Origin: an uncultured Hyphomonas sp.
Lineage (GTDB): Bacteria > Pseudomonadota > Alphaproteobacteria > Caulobacterales > Hyphomonadaceae
Assembly: GCF_963677035.1 (NCBI RefSeq)
Contig: NZ_OY781472.1
Coordinates: 3,129,658-3,193,657 of the forward strand
DNA: 64,000 nucleotides
Reading direction: 5' to 3'
Position numbers and translations under genes: made by a program. The first letter of the stretch is position 1; each line of letters begins with the position of its first letter. Positions 54,206 through 63,322 of the stretch are shown here, piece by piece. The notes under the pieces are model-generated. The model made no database searches. It worked only from the letters and a program-made list of their open reading frames with translations, and was not told where the DNA came from.

Positions 54206-55216
54206 TCAGCGAAATGGCCATTCACCGGCCCTGCTGGGCAATTCCCCGGTCGGATCCAGCATAAATGCCAGATAATCATCATGCACGGTCCGGGCCTGAA
54301 GGTCCCGCAACAGCATGTGGTAGCCGTTCTCGTAGTAGACAGTGCGGACATGCGGCGGCAGCACTTTGGCGGTCCGTTTCACGCCCCTCACCGGCACCAC
54401 ATAGTCATGCGCCCCGTAGGACATCAGCGTGGGCAGGCTCTGTGGCAGGTCCGGCGCGCGCTCATGGGCCCGCTCCATAAGCGACACGAGGCCGTAGACC
54501 TGATCGATGCGATTCGTCGGCATCATCAGAGGGTCTGACCAGGTCTGCTGCAACATCTCGACATTGTCCGACGGCTCGATGCGGACAAACCGCCGGGGCG
54601 GCTCAACAACCCAGCCTGGCCGTATGTGAGCCGACAGCCAGAGACTGGCCCGGTACGATACATTCATCGCCCCCCAGCCACGCAGGCCCGGCCCCGACGC
54701 GATGAACTGGTCTGCGGCGGGCGGTCTGTCCGACCCGAATGCCGATATGGCGACAGATGCCCCCATCGAGATACCGACCACTGTGATGGTCGCGCCGGGA
54801 TGACGCGTCCGGACAAGATCCACAGCGGTACGCAGGTCTTCCCGCATCAGCTCTTCTTCCGGCCAGATTCCCCTTTCAGGCGAACGCCCGAAGCCGCGCT
54901 GGTCATAAGCGTATACGTCGACACCTTTTGACGCCCAGTAGGGAGCCGCCATGTGGAACGCGTTCGCATAGTCGTTCATACCGTGCAGACCGACGACCAC
55001 ATGCCCGGCGCCTATGCCCGTCTCCTGCCCCTCCCAGTATGTCAGGCCCAGCCGGGTACCGTCGAACGACACAAATGTGCTCTGATCCACCTGCAGCTCC
55101 GGGGTCACGTTTTGCGTCATGGAGTGCGGCTCCTGAACCTTGGGTGTTGCGCAAGCGCTGACAGCCATCATTGAAAGCACCATCAACTTTCGGACAAGAC
55201 CGAACGGATGGCGCAT
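54206..55216 (-). CDS. Lipoprotein alpha/beta hydrolase (monoacylglycerol lipase-like)
   Basis: A 336-residue protein with a lipoprotein signal: residues 1-22 end in the lipobox VSAC (Cys22), predicting membrane anchoring after cleavage. The hydrolase domain shows VVGLHGMNDYANAFHMAAPY, YAYDQRGFGRS, the nucleophile elbow VVGISMGASVAI and the late histidine in YENGYHMLLRD, a serine hydrolase of the lysophospholipase/monoglyceride lipase type (helical lid). ATG 55216 overlaps the end of the UDG gene by 34 bases, so the two form a unit. Confidence 0.85.
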   Translation of the reverse strand: MRHPFGLVRKLMVLSMMAVSACATPKVQEPHSMTQNVTPELQVDQSTFVSFDGTRLGLTYWEGQETGIGAGHVVVGLHGMNDYANAFHMAAPYWASKGVDVYAYDQRGFGRSPERGIWPEEELMREDLRTAVDLVRTRHPGATITVVGISMGASVAISAFGSDRPPAADQFIASGPGLRGWGAMNVSYRASLWLSAHIRPGWVVEPPRRFVRIEPSDNVEMLQQTWSDPLMMPTNRIDQVYGLVSLMERAHERAPDLPQSLPTLMSYGAHDYVVPVRGVKRTAKVLPPHVRTVYYENGYHMLLRDLQARTVHDDYLAFMLDPTGELPSRAGEWPFR

Positions 55217-55779
55217 CTCAGATCGGGCAGCACATCTGCTTCGAACCATGGGTTGCGCTTCAACCATGCGGTATTCCTCCAGCTTGGATGCGGCAGTGTG
55301 AAAATGCGGTCACTGGTATAGGATTTCCAGTTCGCCACTGTTGCCGTCAGTGTCTTTTCCACCCGGCGCCCAAGATGCCAGCGCTGGGCGTATCCGCCGA
55401 CAAGCAGGATCAGCTCAATGCGGGGAAGCAGATCCAACACCCCTTGGCGCCACTCATCCGCACACCGTTTCATGGGAGGAATGTCCCCGCCCTTCGCATC
55501 ATATCCCGGAAAACACAGGCCCATGGGCAGGATTGCCAGCTTCGCGCTGTCGTAGAATTCCTCCCCCGAAACGCCCATCCAGTCACGCAGCCGGTCCCCG
55601 GAAGGATCGTTGAACGGCGTGCCGGTCGTATCCGCCAGATTGCCTGGGGCCTGACCGGCTACCAGAATCCGGGCACTGTCTGAGAGTTGGAAAATTGGAT
55701 TCGGTGCGCGCGCCATCTCCGCCTCACAAAGTCGGCACTGGCGCATATCTTCCATCAGGGACTGGAGATCACCGTTCAT
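55183..55779 (-). CDS. Uracil-DNA glycosylase family protein
   Basis: A 198-residue UDG-superfamily protein. Motif 1 appears as VAGQAPGNLADTTGTPFNDP and motif 2 as TLPHPSWRNTAWL; RQCRLCEAEMA near the N-terminus resembles the cysteine pair of Fe-S UDGs, but the remaining cluster cysteines are not evident. Homologues in alphaproteobacteria are annotated simply as UDG family. Whether it excises uracil or another base is unknown. It is divergent from the pirin gene. Confidence 0.8.
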   Translation of the reverse strand: MNGDLQSLMEDMRQCRLCEAEMARAPNPIFQLSDSARILVAGQAPGNLADTTGTPFNDPSGDRLRDWMGVSGEEFYDSAKLAILPMGLCFPGYDAKGGDIPPMKRCADEWRQGVLDLLPRIELILLVGGYAQRWHLGRRVEKTLTATVANWKSYTSDRIFTLPHPSWRNTAWLKRNPWFEADVLPDLRCAIRSVLSES

Positions 55780-55826
55780 AAGATCATATTTGAGTGTGAA
55801 TATGGCCGCGAAAAGGAGTTATCAGC

Positions 55827-56723
55827 ATGAGCGATCTTATCTCGCGGAGAATTGAACCGAGAGCGCGCGATCTCGGAGGCGGGTTTCATGTGCGCCGGGT
55901 TCTTCCCTTTCATGCCCAACGCATGGTGGGGCCCTTTGTGTTCTTCGATCATTTCGGGCCCGTGGCTTATGCGCCCGGCGAAGGCTTCGATGTGCGCCCG
56001 CATCCGCATATCGGACTGTCGACCGTCACCTACCTGTTCGAGGGCGCGATCGAACACCGGGATTCCCTCGGAACCGATATTGTCATTCGTCCGGGCGCCG
56101 TAAACTGGATGACGGCCGGTCACGGCATCGTCCATTCAGAGCGCACGCCTGCGCCGGAACGGGAAGCCGGCCAGACCATGCATGGTTTGCAAACATGGGT
56201 CGCCCTGCCAAAGACTCATGAAGGCATTTCTCCCGCGTTCGACCACCACCCGGCAGATACCCTGCCCGAATTCGAGCATAAGGGCGCGCGTATGCGGGTG
56301 CTCGCCGGCGAAGCTTTCGGTCATGTCTCTCCTGTCCGGTTCCCCTGGCCGATCCTCTATGTGGCATTTGAGGCCGATGATGGCGCCAACCTTATCGTTC
56401 CGGGGGGACTCGCCGAAGAGCGCGCGATTTATCTGGTCAGCGGCAGCGCCGAAATCGAAGGCGAGACCTTCGAAGAAGGCCAGATGCTTGTACTTTCGGA
56501 AGGCACGGATGTGGCGATCCGGCTGGCGCCCGGTTCCATGGGAGTTATCTGCGGTGGCGCCGCCATGGATGGGCCGCGCAAGGTCGAATGGAACTTCGTC
56601 GCCAGCGATCAGGCCCTGATCGACCAGGCAAAAGAGGATTGGCAAAGTTCGGCCGGTTCAGGTGGATCTGACCGGTTTCCGACGGTTCCCGGCGATAAGG
56701 ATGAGTGGATTCCGCTTCCATGA
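55827..56723 (+). CDS. Pirin family protein
   Basis: A 298-residue bicupin. The N-terminal cupin has the metal-binding residues in FDVRPHPHIGLSTVTYLFEG and EHRDSLG; NWMTAGHGIVHSERTP is the pirin signature. Bacterial pirins have been reported as quercetin 2,3-dioxygenases or as regulators of pyruvate dehydrogenase; which applies here cannot be told. AAGGAG lies 9 bases before ATG 55827. Confidence 0.9.
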   Translation: MSDLISRRIEPRARDLGGGFHVRRVLPFHAQRMVGPFVFFDHFGPVAYAPGEGFDVRPHPHIGLSTVTYLFEGAIEHRDSLGTDIVIRPGAVNWMTAGHGIVHSERTPAPEREAGQTMHGLQTWVALPKTHEGISPAFDHHPADTLPEFEHKGARMRVLAGEAFGHVSPVRFPWPILYVAFEADDGANLIVPGGLAEERAIYLVSGSAEIEGETFEEGQMLVLSEGTDVAIRLAPGSMGVICGGAAMDGPRKVEWNFVASDQALIDQAKEDWQSSAGSGGSDRFPTVPGDKDEWIPLP

Positions 56724-56791
56724 GGCACAAGCTTGCCCCTCGCCCGGGCACGTGCAACATCCCCAAAGTGCGGAATCCTAGGGAGAATCTC

Positions 56792-58531
56792 ATGAAGCAG
56801 CTGTTCCTGGCAGCGTCATTGCTTGCGTTGGCCGCCTGTGGCGATCAGTCCGGCAAGGCAGACACCCCCGACACGAAGGACGCTGAATCCGCGCCGGAAC
56901 TACTGTTGCCGCTTCCTGAAGATACGGTGGCAGACATCACCGCGAGCGATCTGGCCGTCCGGATCAAGACGCTGGCCGACGATACGTTTGAAGGCCGGGG
57001 CCCCGGAACGCCGACCGGTGAGAGCGCTGCGGACTGGGTCGCTGCCGAGATGAACCGCATCGGCCTTGAGCCTGCCGGTGAAAACGGCAGCTACCTCCAG
57101 GAAGTGAAGATGGTGAACCAGACCATCGATCCGCAAAAATCCTATCTCAGTTTCACCACGGAAGACGGCACGGAAATCCCGACGACGCTGAAGAAGGACA
57201 GTGTGATCTGGACCAAGCGTCAGAATGCAACCGAGCTGTCCTTCGACCCGAGCGATGTTGTTTTTGTCGGCTACGGAGCCGTCGCCCCGGAATATGACTG
57301 GGATGACTATGACGGCCAGGACTTCACCGGGAAAACGGTAATCATGCTGGTCAACGACCCCGGATTTGCGACGCAGGACCCGGACCTCTTCAAAGGCAAG
57401 GCCATGACCTATTATGGCCGTTGGACCTACAAATTCGAAGAAGCCGCACGCCAGCATGCCACTGCCGCAATTATCGTGCACGAAACAGCCCCTGCTGCCT
57501 ATGGCTGGGACGTTGTCGAGAATTCCTGGTCGGGCGCCCAGTCCGATCTCGTGCGTGCAGACGGCGGCGCTGACCGCACCAAAATGGAAGCCTGGATCAC
57601 CCGGGACAAGGCCGAGGAACTCTTCAACGCTGCTGGTCTGAATTTCCAGGAACTCAAAGACGCCGCCAAGGAGCCGGGGTTCAAGCCCGTGCCCCTGTCC
57701 GGCGTCAAAGCCGAGGGTGAAATTACCCAGACCATCGAACCGCTGACCAGTCACAATGTCATCGGGTTGCTGCCGGGCAAGACCGTGCCGGACGAGTACG
57801 TTCTGTATACCGCCCACTGGGATCACCTCGGCAAAAAGTCCGGCGCAAAAACAGGTGCTCCCGGCGAAGACTTCTATCAGGACCAGATCTACAACGGCGC
57901 CGTCGACAACGCGACCGGCTCCGCCGCCCTTCTGGAAATTGCCGAGGCCATGGCCGCCGAGCCAACAGATCGTTCCGTGTTATTCCTTTCGGTAACACTG
58001 GAAGAATCCGGGCTTCTTGGGTCTGAATATTTCGCCCAGCACCCCACTGTGCCGCTGAATGAGATTGTGGCAGGCATCAACATGGACGGATCCCTGCCGG
58101 TTGGCCGCACCCATGATATGGTCGTCGTTGGTTATGGCGCATCTGAGCTGGAAGACATGCTGGCCGACTACCTGGCCACACAGGACCGGGTGGTGAAACC
58201 GGATCCGAGACCCGAAGCAGGATCGTTCTACCGGTCAGACCATATTTCGCTGGCCAAGCGCGGTGTGCCGATGCTGTATGCCGATGGCGGCGAAGACAAG
58301 CTGGACGGTGGCGTTGCAGCGGGCAAGGCCATCGCTCAGGCTTACAATGAGCAACGCTACCACAAGCCCATGGACGAATATTCCGACGACTGGGATCTGT
58401 CCGGCAACGTCGAAGACGTCACGGCGCTTTATGAAGTCGGAAAAGCCATCGCTGATTCCGACAACTGGCCGACCTGGTATCCCGGCAACGAGTTCGAAGC
58501 TGTCCGCAAGGCCAGTCTCGGCGAAAAATAG
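56792..58531 (+). CDS. M28 family metallopeptidase lipoprotein with PA domain
   Basis: A 579-residue protein with lipoprotein signal MKQLFLAASLLALAAC. A protease-associated (PA) insert occupies residues about 140-240. The M28 aminopeptidase core follows, with zinc ligands in TAHWDHLGKKSG, NGAVDNATGSAALLEIAEAM, TLEESGLLGSEYF, INMDG and YRSDHISLAKRGVPMLY. It likely trims peptides in the periplasm or at the outer membrane. GGGAGA precedes ATG 56792; a longer frame from 56705 overlaps the pirin end and is rejected. Confidence 0.9.
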   Translation: MKQLFLAASLLALAACGDQSGKADTPDTKDAESAPELLLPLPEDTVADITASDLAVRIKTLADDTFEGRGPGTPTGESAADWVAAEMNRIGLEPAGENGSYLQEVKMVNQTIDPQKSYLSFTTEDGTEIPTTLKKDSVIWTKRQNATELSFDPSDVVFVGYGAVAPEYDWDDYDGQDFTGKTVIMLVNDPGFATQDPDLFKGKAMTYYGRWTYKFEEAARQHATAAIIVHETAPAAYGWDVVENSWSGAQSDLVRADGGADRTKMEAWITRDKAEELFNAAGLNFQELKDAAKEPGFKPVPLSGVKAEGEITQTIEPLTSHNVIGLLPGKTVPDEYVLYTAHWDHLGKKSGAKTGAPGEDFYQDQIYNGAVDNATGSAALLEIAEAMAAEPTDRSVLFLSVTLEESGLLGSEYFAQHPTVPLNEIVAGINMDGSLPVGRTHDMVVVGYGASELEDMLADYLATQDRVVKPDPRPEAGSFYRSDHISLAKRGVPMLYADGGEDKLDGGVAAGKAIAQAYNEQRYHKPMDEYSDDWDLSGNVEDVTALYEVGKAIADSDNWPTWYPGNEFEAVRKASLGEK

Positions 58532-58591
58532 TCCCCAGCCACTCGCCCCGGTTCCGGGACGGGTGGCCCCTTCTACCGGAGCCATTCAGGC

Positions 58592-59374
58592 ATGCTTTCC
58601 TATCAGCACGGATATCACGCAGGCAATCGCGCGGACGTGCTCAAACATGCCGTGCTTCACACCATTCTGAGTGCTGTTGCACAGCAATCCCAAAACTGCC
58701 TCTACGTCGAAACGCACTCCGGACGCGGGCGGTATGATCTCAAGGGTACGCAGGCGACAAAAGGCGGTGAAGCGCTCGATGGTGTCCTCTCACTCCTCAA
58801 TGACGGCGCCCCCAAACCGGTTCGGCCGTGGCTGGACGTCGTCCGTGGGCGTGGCACAGGTGACTATCCGGGCTCTCCGGCACTCGCACAGCATTTGCTG
58901 CCCTCATCGGCCCGCATGGTTTTCTTTGAGAAGCACCCGACGGAAAACAAGGAACTGGTGAAGGCCGTTGGGAATGACCCGCGCCTGCAAGTCCGACATG
59001 CAGACGGGTATTCCGGCGCCCTGAAACTCTCTCCGCGAAGCAACGAACAGATCGTCTGCTTCGTCGACCCGAGTTACGAAACCAGCCGCGACATTGACGC
59101 CCTTGCCTTGTGGACACCTCGCGCCCTCAAGCGTTGGCCGAAGGGCATGCTTATCCTTTGGTTGCCGCTCTTCAAGGACGGACGGGAAATCGAGTTCGGC
59201 GAATACCTAACAGAACTTGATGACTGCTTTGTTGCGGGCGCACGCTGGCCAATGGATCCATTGGATGAAGGCGCGCTTGAAGGCTCCGCCATCGTGGCTT
59301 ACCGCGCTCCGGCGGCTGCACGCGACACATCGCTGAATATTGCCAGCGCCCTGCAATCATGGTGGGCGCGCTGA
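58592..59374 (+). CDS. rlmJ: 23S rRNA (adenine(2030)-N6)-methyltransferase RlmJ
   Basis: RlmJ methylates A2030 of 23S rRNA using SAM. The start MLSYQHGYHAGNRADVLKHA is diagnostic (E. coli MLSYRHSFHAGNHADVLKH). The SAM-binding YVETHSGRGRYDL and catalytic motif IV VDPSYE follow; the second motif IV residue is serine where E. coli has proline (DPPY). The 260-residue length is normal. The stop overlaps the start of the next gene by 16 bases. Confidence 0.92.
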   Translation: MLSYQHGYHAGNRADVLKHAVLHTILSAVAQQSQNCLYVETHSGRGRYDLKGTQATKGGEALDGVLSLLNDGAPKPVRPWLDVVRGRGTGDYPGSPALAQHLLPSSARMVFFEKHPTENKELVKAVGNDPRLQVRHADGYSGALKLSPRSNEQIVCFVDPSYETSRDIDALALWTPRALKRWPKGMLILWLPLFKDGREIEFGEYLTELDDCFVAGARWPMDPLDEGALEGSAIVAYRAPAAARDTSLNIASALQSWWAR

Positions 59375-60507
59375 ACGGCGACCCACGACATATTCTATTG
59401 GCCGGGGGCGGCCACGCCCATGCGGTCGCGCTGCGCCAACTTGCAAAACAGCCCCTGCCTTCCGGTATCCGGCTGACGCTTGTCTCACCGACAACGCATA
59501 ATCTGTACAGCGGGGCGCTTCCGGGCGTCATTGCCGGCCATTGGGCGGCCAATTCCATTGGCGTTCCCTTGCCGCCACTTTGCAACGCCGCCAAAGTTCA
59601 ATTCGTTCAGGACAAGCTTGTGTCGATCGAGCCCAATGCCCATACGGCCATGCTTGGGTCAGGCCAACGGGTGTCATTCGATATTGCCAGCCTCGACATC
59701 GGGTCCGGCATTCGCCCACTGGATATTCCCGATGCCCTCGACTTAGTCGTTCCCATCCGTCCTATCGGACCTTTCCTGGACATATGGCAGAAGACGCTCG
59801 CAGAGATCAAAGCCGGATCAGTACCGCCCAGGATCATCGTCGTCGGGGCCGGATTAGCTGGCATCGAGGTGACGCTCGCCATTCACCACCGTCTTCAGCA
59901 GGAAGGCATCGCCACTCCGAGCTTGCACCTTGTTGATGCGGGTCCTGACATCGCCGGATCCAGTTCCCCCGCTCTTCGCAGAAAACTTGTCCGCGCCCTG
60001 CGCCGGGCGAACATCAATCTGGTTCTGCAAACGCGTATTCAGGCCATACAGGATGGCGCCGTCCTCCTCTCTTCAGGTCAGAGCCTCGAGGCGTCCCTTG
60101 TCGTCAATTGCGCCGGGTCAGCACCGCACGATTGGGTTGGACAGTCTGGTCTGAACACGGTCAACGGACGCGTGGAGGTCGATGCAAGGCTTCGCTCCAC
60201 CAGTCACCCTTATATCTGGGCCGTCGGCGACACATCCTGTTTCAAACCGAAACCGCTGGAGCCCGCAGGCGTATTCGCCGTGAGGGCCGGCCCCGTCATA
60301 GCGGAAAATATCAGCCGATATACGCAAAATGCCGGGTTCGCAGAATTTCATCCACAATCTGACTATCTGAAGCTGGTCAGCCTGGGAGGTCAGCGGGCCG
60401 TAGCGGAGAAATTTGGTTTTGCACTGGAGGCTGGCTGGCTGTGGCATCTGAAAAAGAAAATCGATTTCTCATTCCTGCGTGAGCATAACCTGTCCCCGGG
60501 CCACTGA
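59359..60507 (+). CDS. FAD-dependent pyridine nucleotide-disulfide oxidoreductase, SelD-associated type
   Basis: A 382-residue flavoprotein. LLAGGGHAHAVALRQLA is an unusual FAD-binding motif (GGGHAH) that, with HNLYSGALPGVIAGHW, marks the family often fused to the N-terminus of selenophosphate synthetase (SelD). The NAD(P)-binding motif is VVGAGLAGIEVTLAI, and WAVGDTSCFKP the second FAD contact. Here it stands alone; no selD is visible. Electron acceptor and substrate are unknown. It overlaps rlmJ at its start and lpxB by 39 bases at its end. Confidence 0.82.
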   Translation: MVGALNGDPRHILLAGGGHAHAVALRQLAKQPLPSGIRLTLVSPTTHNLYSGALPGVIAGHWAANSIGVPLPPLCNAAKVQFVQDKLVSIEPNAHTAMLGSGQRVSFDIASLDIGSGIRPLDIPDALDLVVPIRPIGPFLDIWQKTLAEIKAGSVPPRIIVVGAGLAGIEVTLAIHHRLQQEGIATPSLHLVDAGPDIAGSSSPALRRKLVRALRRANINLVLQTRIQAIQDGAVLLSSGQSLEASLVVNCAGSAPHDWVGQSGLNTVNGRVEVDARLRSTSHPYIWAVGDTSCFKPKPLEPAGVFAVRAGPVIAENISRYTQNAGFAEFHPQSDYLKLVSLGGQRAVAEKFGFALEAGWLWHLKKKIDFSFLREHNLSPGH

Positions 60508-61647
60508 CAGGATCGTTGTGGCGGCAATTTCAGCGGACGAGTGACCGCCAACCTGCATTCGAACCAACGCGGCCTGCTGTGCGTCTTTTTGTGCCTGCAA
60601 GCGCTTCGGGTCCCTGAGCCACTGAATCGCTGTTTCCGCAATGAGGCCGGGTTTTTGCCGCGTCTGAACAAATTCCGGAACAATTTCCTGATCGTCCGAG
60701 ACGATGTTCAGAAGCGTAATGTGGCGTTTCTTGTACAACAGTCCCCGCGCAAGTGCCCAGGTCAGCCAACCTGTCCGGTACGCGACGATCATGGGCGTGC
60801 CCTGCATCGCCAGCTCGCTGGTGACCGTACCCGAACACGCCAGCGCCAGATCTGCAGCAGCCATGGCATCGTAGCGTTCCTCAGGGGCGTGCAGAACTTC
60901 GGCCCAGCCAGACACATCCGGAAATGCCTCGTCGAACGCTTCCGCCATATTTCGTGACGGCGAAACGATGACCCTCACACCTGGAACCGCCTTGGAAACC
61001 AGTTTGGCAGCCTCCAACAGCGCAGGCGCGACTTTTGCGAGTTCGCTTCGGCGGCTGCCAGGCAAGACGAGGCAGATTTTCCCGTCCTGCCCCATACCCC
61101 GCGCGGTACGGAATCTCTGTCCATCTCCGGGCGTGTTTCGCGACAGGGCAGGATTTCCGATCACGGTCGTCGGAAGGCCATGCGGCGTATAATATGGCAC
61201 TTCCATATCGTGCATGCAGAGCAGGTAGTCGACCGTTTGCGCCAGGGTCTTCGCCCGTCCCGGTCGCGTCGCCCAGACCTGCGGACCGATCAGCTTGATC
61301 AATTTGATTTCGGGTGCCCGCGCACGAACCCGCTGCGCGACCCGGAGCATGAACCCCCAGGAATCCACAAGGACAACGGCGTCAGGCTTGAACGCGACGA
61401 TCGCATCGGCAGCCGCGTCGGCCAATTTCACAACCGTGCCATAGGCCTTGATGCCTTCGGCAAAACCTAAAATCGAAAGAGACGAAATATCAAACGGCGA
61501 GTTGATCCCGACAGACGCAAGCTCCTGTCCACCGATCCCGGCGAATTCCACATCATCCGTTTCCCGCCGAATCGCCTGAACCACTTCCCGGGCCAGAAGG
61601 TCGCCCGACGCCTCGCCCGCGACCATGAATAAACGCAGGGCGCTCAC
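60469..61647 (-). CDS. lpxB: Lipid-A-disaccharide synthase
   Basis: LpxB joins UDP-2,3-diacylglucosamine and lipid X to form the lipid A disaccharide at the inner membrane. The 392-residue GT19 enzyme has FMVAGEASGDLLAREVVQAI, LVDSWGFMLRVA, IGPQVWATRPGRAKTLA, LVLPGSRRSEL and LACSGTVTSELAMQGTPMIV. The start is GTG 61647, overlapping the lpxI stop by four bases (GTGA). It is the last gene of lpxD-lpxA-lpxI-lpxB. Confidence 0.96.
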   Translation of the reverse strand: MSALRLFMVAGEASGDLLAREVVQAIRRETDDVEFAGIGGQELASVGINSPFDISSLSILGFAEGIKAYGTVVKLADAAADAIVAFKPDAVVLVDSWGFMLRVAQRVRARAPEIKLIKLIGPQVWATRPGRAKTLAQTVDYLLCMHDMEVPYYTPHGLPTTVIGNPALSRNTPGDGQRFRTARGMGQDGKICLVLPGSRRSELAKVAPALLEAAKLVSKAVPGVRVIVSPSRNMAEAFDEAFPDVSGWAEVLHAPEERYDAMAAADLALACSGTVTSELAMQGTPMIVAYRTGWLTWALARGLLYKKRHITLLNIVSDDQEIVPEFVQTRQKPGLIAETAIQWLRDPKRLQAQKDAQQAALVRMQVGGHSSAEIAATTILSVARGQVMLTQE

Positions 61648-62489
61648 AAGCCTTCGTCCGGTGAAAAGCCATAAATGAAAACACCAAGACGATCTGCTGC
61701 CGCTTCCATCTCGGCTCGGCGGAGCAACAATGCCCCGTCCGCCTCAACGGCGAGACCTGCAAGGCCTGCAGCAGCAACGAGCTCCACAGTTGAAACACCT
61801 GTTGTCGGTAGATCGATGCGGCGTTCCTGGGCTGGCTTGGGCCGCTTTGCCAGAACACCCCGGCGAGCCCCCGATTTGCCCCGGATAGCCACCGGCAGCA
61901 TGGCGCAACGCCTGAGCATCTCATCTGTGCCTTCCTGAGCCTCGACTGCCAGGACAAGACCGTCGCAAACCACGCAGCCCTGCCCGATATCCAGCGCACC
62001 GGTCGCTGACGCCACCTTTGCGGCATGCCGGATGTCTGCCAGATTCTCGTTCGTTGGTTGGGGACCGGCAATCAGCCCGGCCGGCGCAAGCAAAGCCTTG
62101 TTTGCCTCTTCGCTGCCAATCACATTGAAGCCTTGCTTCTCGAATTCTCTGACGAGCACTTTCAGCAAAGCATCGTCACCCTTGCGAGCTTCGGAGACCA
62201 CTTTGGGCAACAACATGGCTCCGCGCATGTCCAGCTTCAGGTCTTTGAAGTTCGGCCGGTTCACGATGCCTGCAAAGACGACGTCCTTGCAGCCTGCCGC
62301 CTTCAGCCGGTCGATGACGCCACCGATTTCCCCCAGACCAACCACTGCGCCGGGATATTCGGCAAGGGCCGGTTCCTCGAACCCCTTCAGGCGCAGCACA
62401 TACACGCCCTGCCCGCTTGCCACAGCATTGCTCGCAATGGCGACGGGAAGTTCTCCCAGGCCGGCGATCAGTCCCAGAGGTTTTGTCAT
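61644..62489 (-). CDS. lpxI: UDP-2,3-diacylglucosamine pyrophosphatase LpxI
   Basis: LpxI replaces LpxH in alphaproteobacteria, hydrolysing UDP-2,3-diacylglucosamine to lipid X. The 281-residue protein begins LGLIAGLGELPVAIASNAV and includes GELGKIId-like VVGLGEIGGVIDRLKAAGC, FAGIVNRPNFKDLKLD and DLPTTGVSTVELVAAAGLAG, all LpxI signatures. It lies between lpxA and lpxB, the established order. Confidence 0.94.
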   Translation of the reverse strand: MTKPLGLIAGLGELPVAIASNAVASGQGVYVLRLKGFEEPALAEYPGAVVGLGEIGGVIDRLKAAGCKDVVFAGIVNRPNFKDLKLDMRGAMLLPKVVSEARKGDDALLKVLVREFEKQGFNVIGSEEANKALLAPAGLIAGPQPTNENLADIRHAAKVASATGALDIGQGCVVCDGLVLAVEAQEGTDEMLRRCAMLPVAIRGKSGARRGVLAKRPKPAQERRIDLPTTGVSTVELVAAAGLAGLAVEADGALLLRRAEMEAAADRLGVFIYGFSPDEGL

Positions 62490-62492
62490 GGC

Positions 62493-63284
62493 TCAGGCCG
62501 GCTTGCAGATCGGCCGGTCTCCGCCGGCCTGGATAAAGGAAATCAGCTCCATGGCGAGCGGTTGCTCTGCGAAATCAACCGCTGCCTTTGCGAGACGTTC
62601 CTTGAACAAACCATCCCCAAAAAAAACGGCCTTGTAGGCGCTGCGGATCTGCATCAACTGGCTTTTATCAAACCCACGCCGCTTCAGCCCGACCATATTT
62701 AGGCCGGAAAGTTTCGCATGGTTTCCGACAACGGAGCCGAAGGGAATGATGTCTTCCACGACAATAGCACCACCGCCGACAAATGCATTCCGGCCGATAC
62801 GGGAGAATTGATGAACTGCGGCGAGCCCGCCAAACCAGACATGGTCTCCCACCTCGATATGGCCAGCCAGCGACACATTATTCGCCATCACGACATGATT
62901 TCCGATGACGTTGTCATGGGCGATATGCGCACCGATCATGATGTAGCAATGGTCGCCAACTTTCGTCAGGCCACCGAATTTTGGCATGCCTGCATGGGCG
63001 GTCGCGTATTCACGGAACGTACAATTTTCACCCACTTCGAGGCGGGAGTCAGGCGTGCTCTCAAAGCCGATCACCTGCGGGCTGCACCCCAGTGTCGCGT
63101 GCGGGAACAGGACGCTGTTCCGTCCGACGCTTGTGTGTCCAGTCACGACAGCATGGGAGTGCAAACTGCACCCATCGCCGATCACCGCGTTTGCGCTGAC
63201 ATGGCAGAACGGACCAATCGTGACATCCGTGCCAAGCTGGGCGCCGTCTTCAACGAACGCGGTAGGATGTATTTGTGTCGGCAT
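62493..63284 (-). CDS. lpxA: UDP-N-acetylglucosamine acyltransferase
   Basis: LpxA adds the first 3-hydroxyacyl chain to UDP-GlcNAc in lipid A synthesis. The 263-residue left-handed beta-helix shows repeated hexapeptides from IHPTAFVEDGAQLGTDVTIG on, the catalytic histidine region YIMIGAHIAHDNVIGNHVVM and GLKRRGFDKSQLMQIRSAYK leading to the C-terminal helices. In most alphaproteobacteria fabZ lies between lpxD and lpxA; here only 38 bases separate them. Confidence 0.96.
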   Translation of the reverse strand: MPTQIHPTAFVEDGAQLGTDVTIGPFCHVSANAVIGDGCSLHSHAVVTGHTSVGRNSVLFPHATLGCSPQVIGFESTPDSRLEVGENCTFREYATAHAGMPKFGGLTKVGDHCYIMIGAHIAHDNVIGNHVVMANNVSLAGHIEVGDHVWFGGLAAVHQFSRIGRNAFVGGGAIVVEDIIPFGSVVGNHAKLSGLNMVGLKRRGFDKSQLMQIRSAYKAVFFGDGLFKERLAKAAVDFAEQPLAMELISFIQAGGDRPICKPA

Positions 63285-63322
63285 GGCTGCGTCTCTGAAT
63301 GCCGGCGCGGAAAGTGCGCCGT

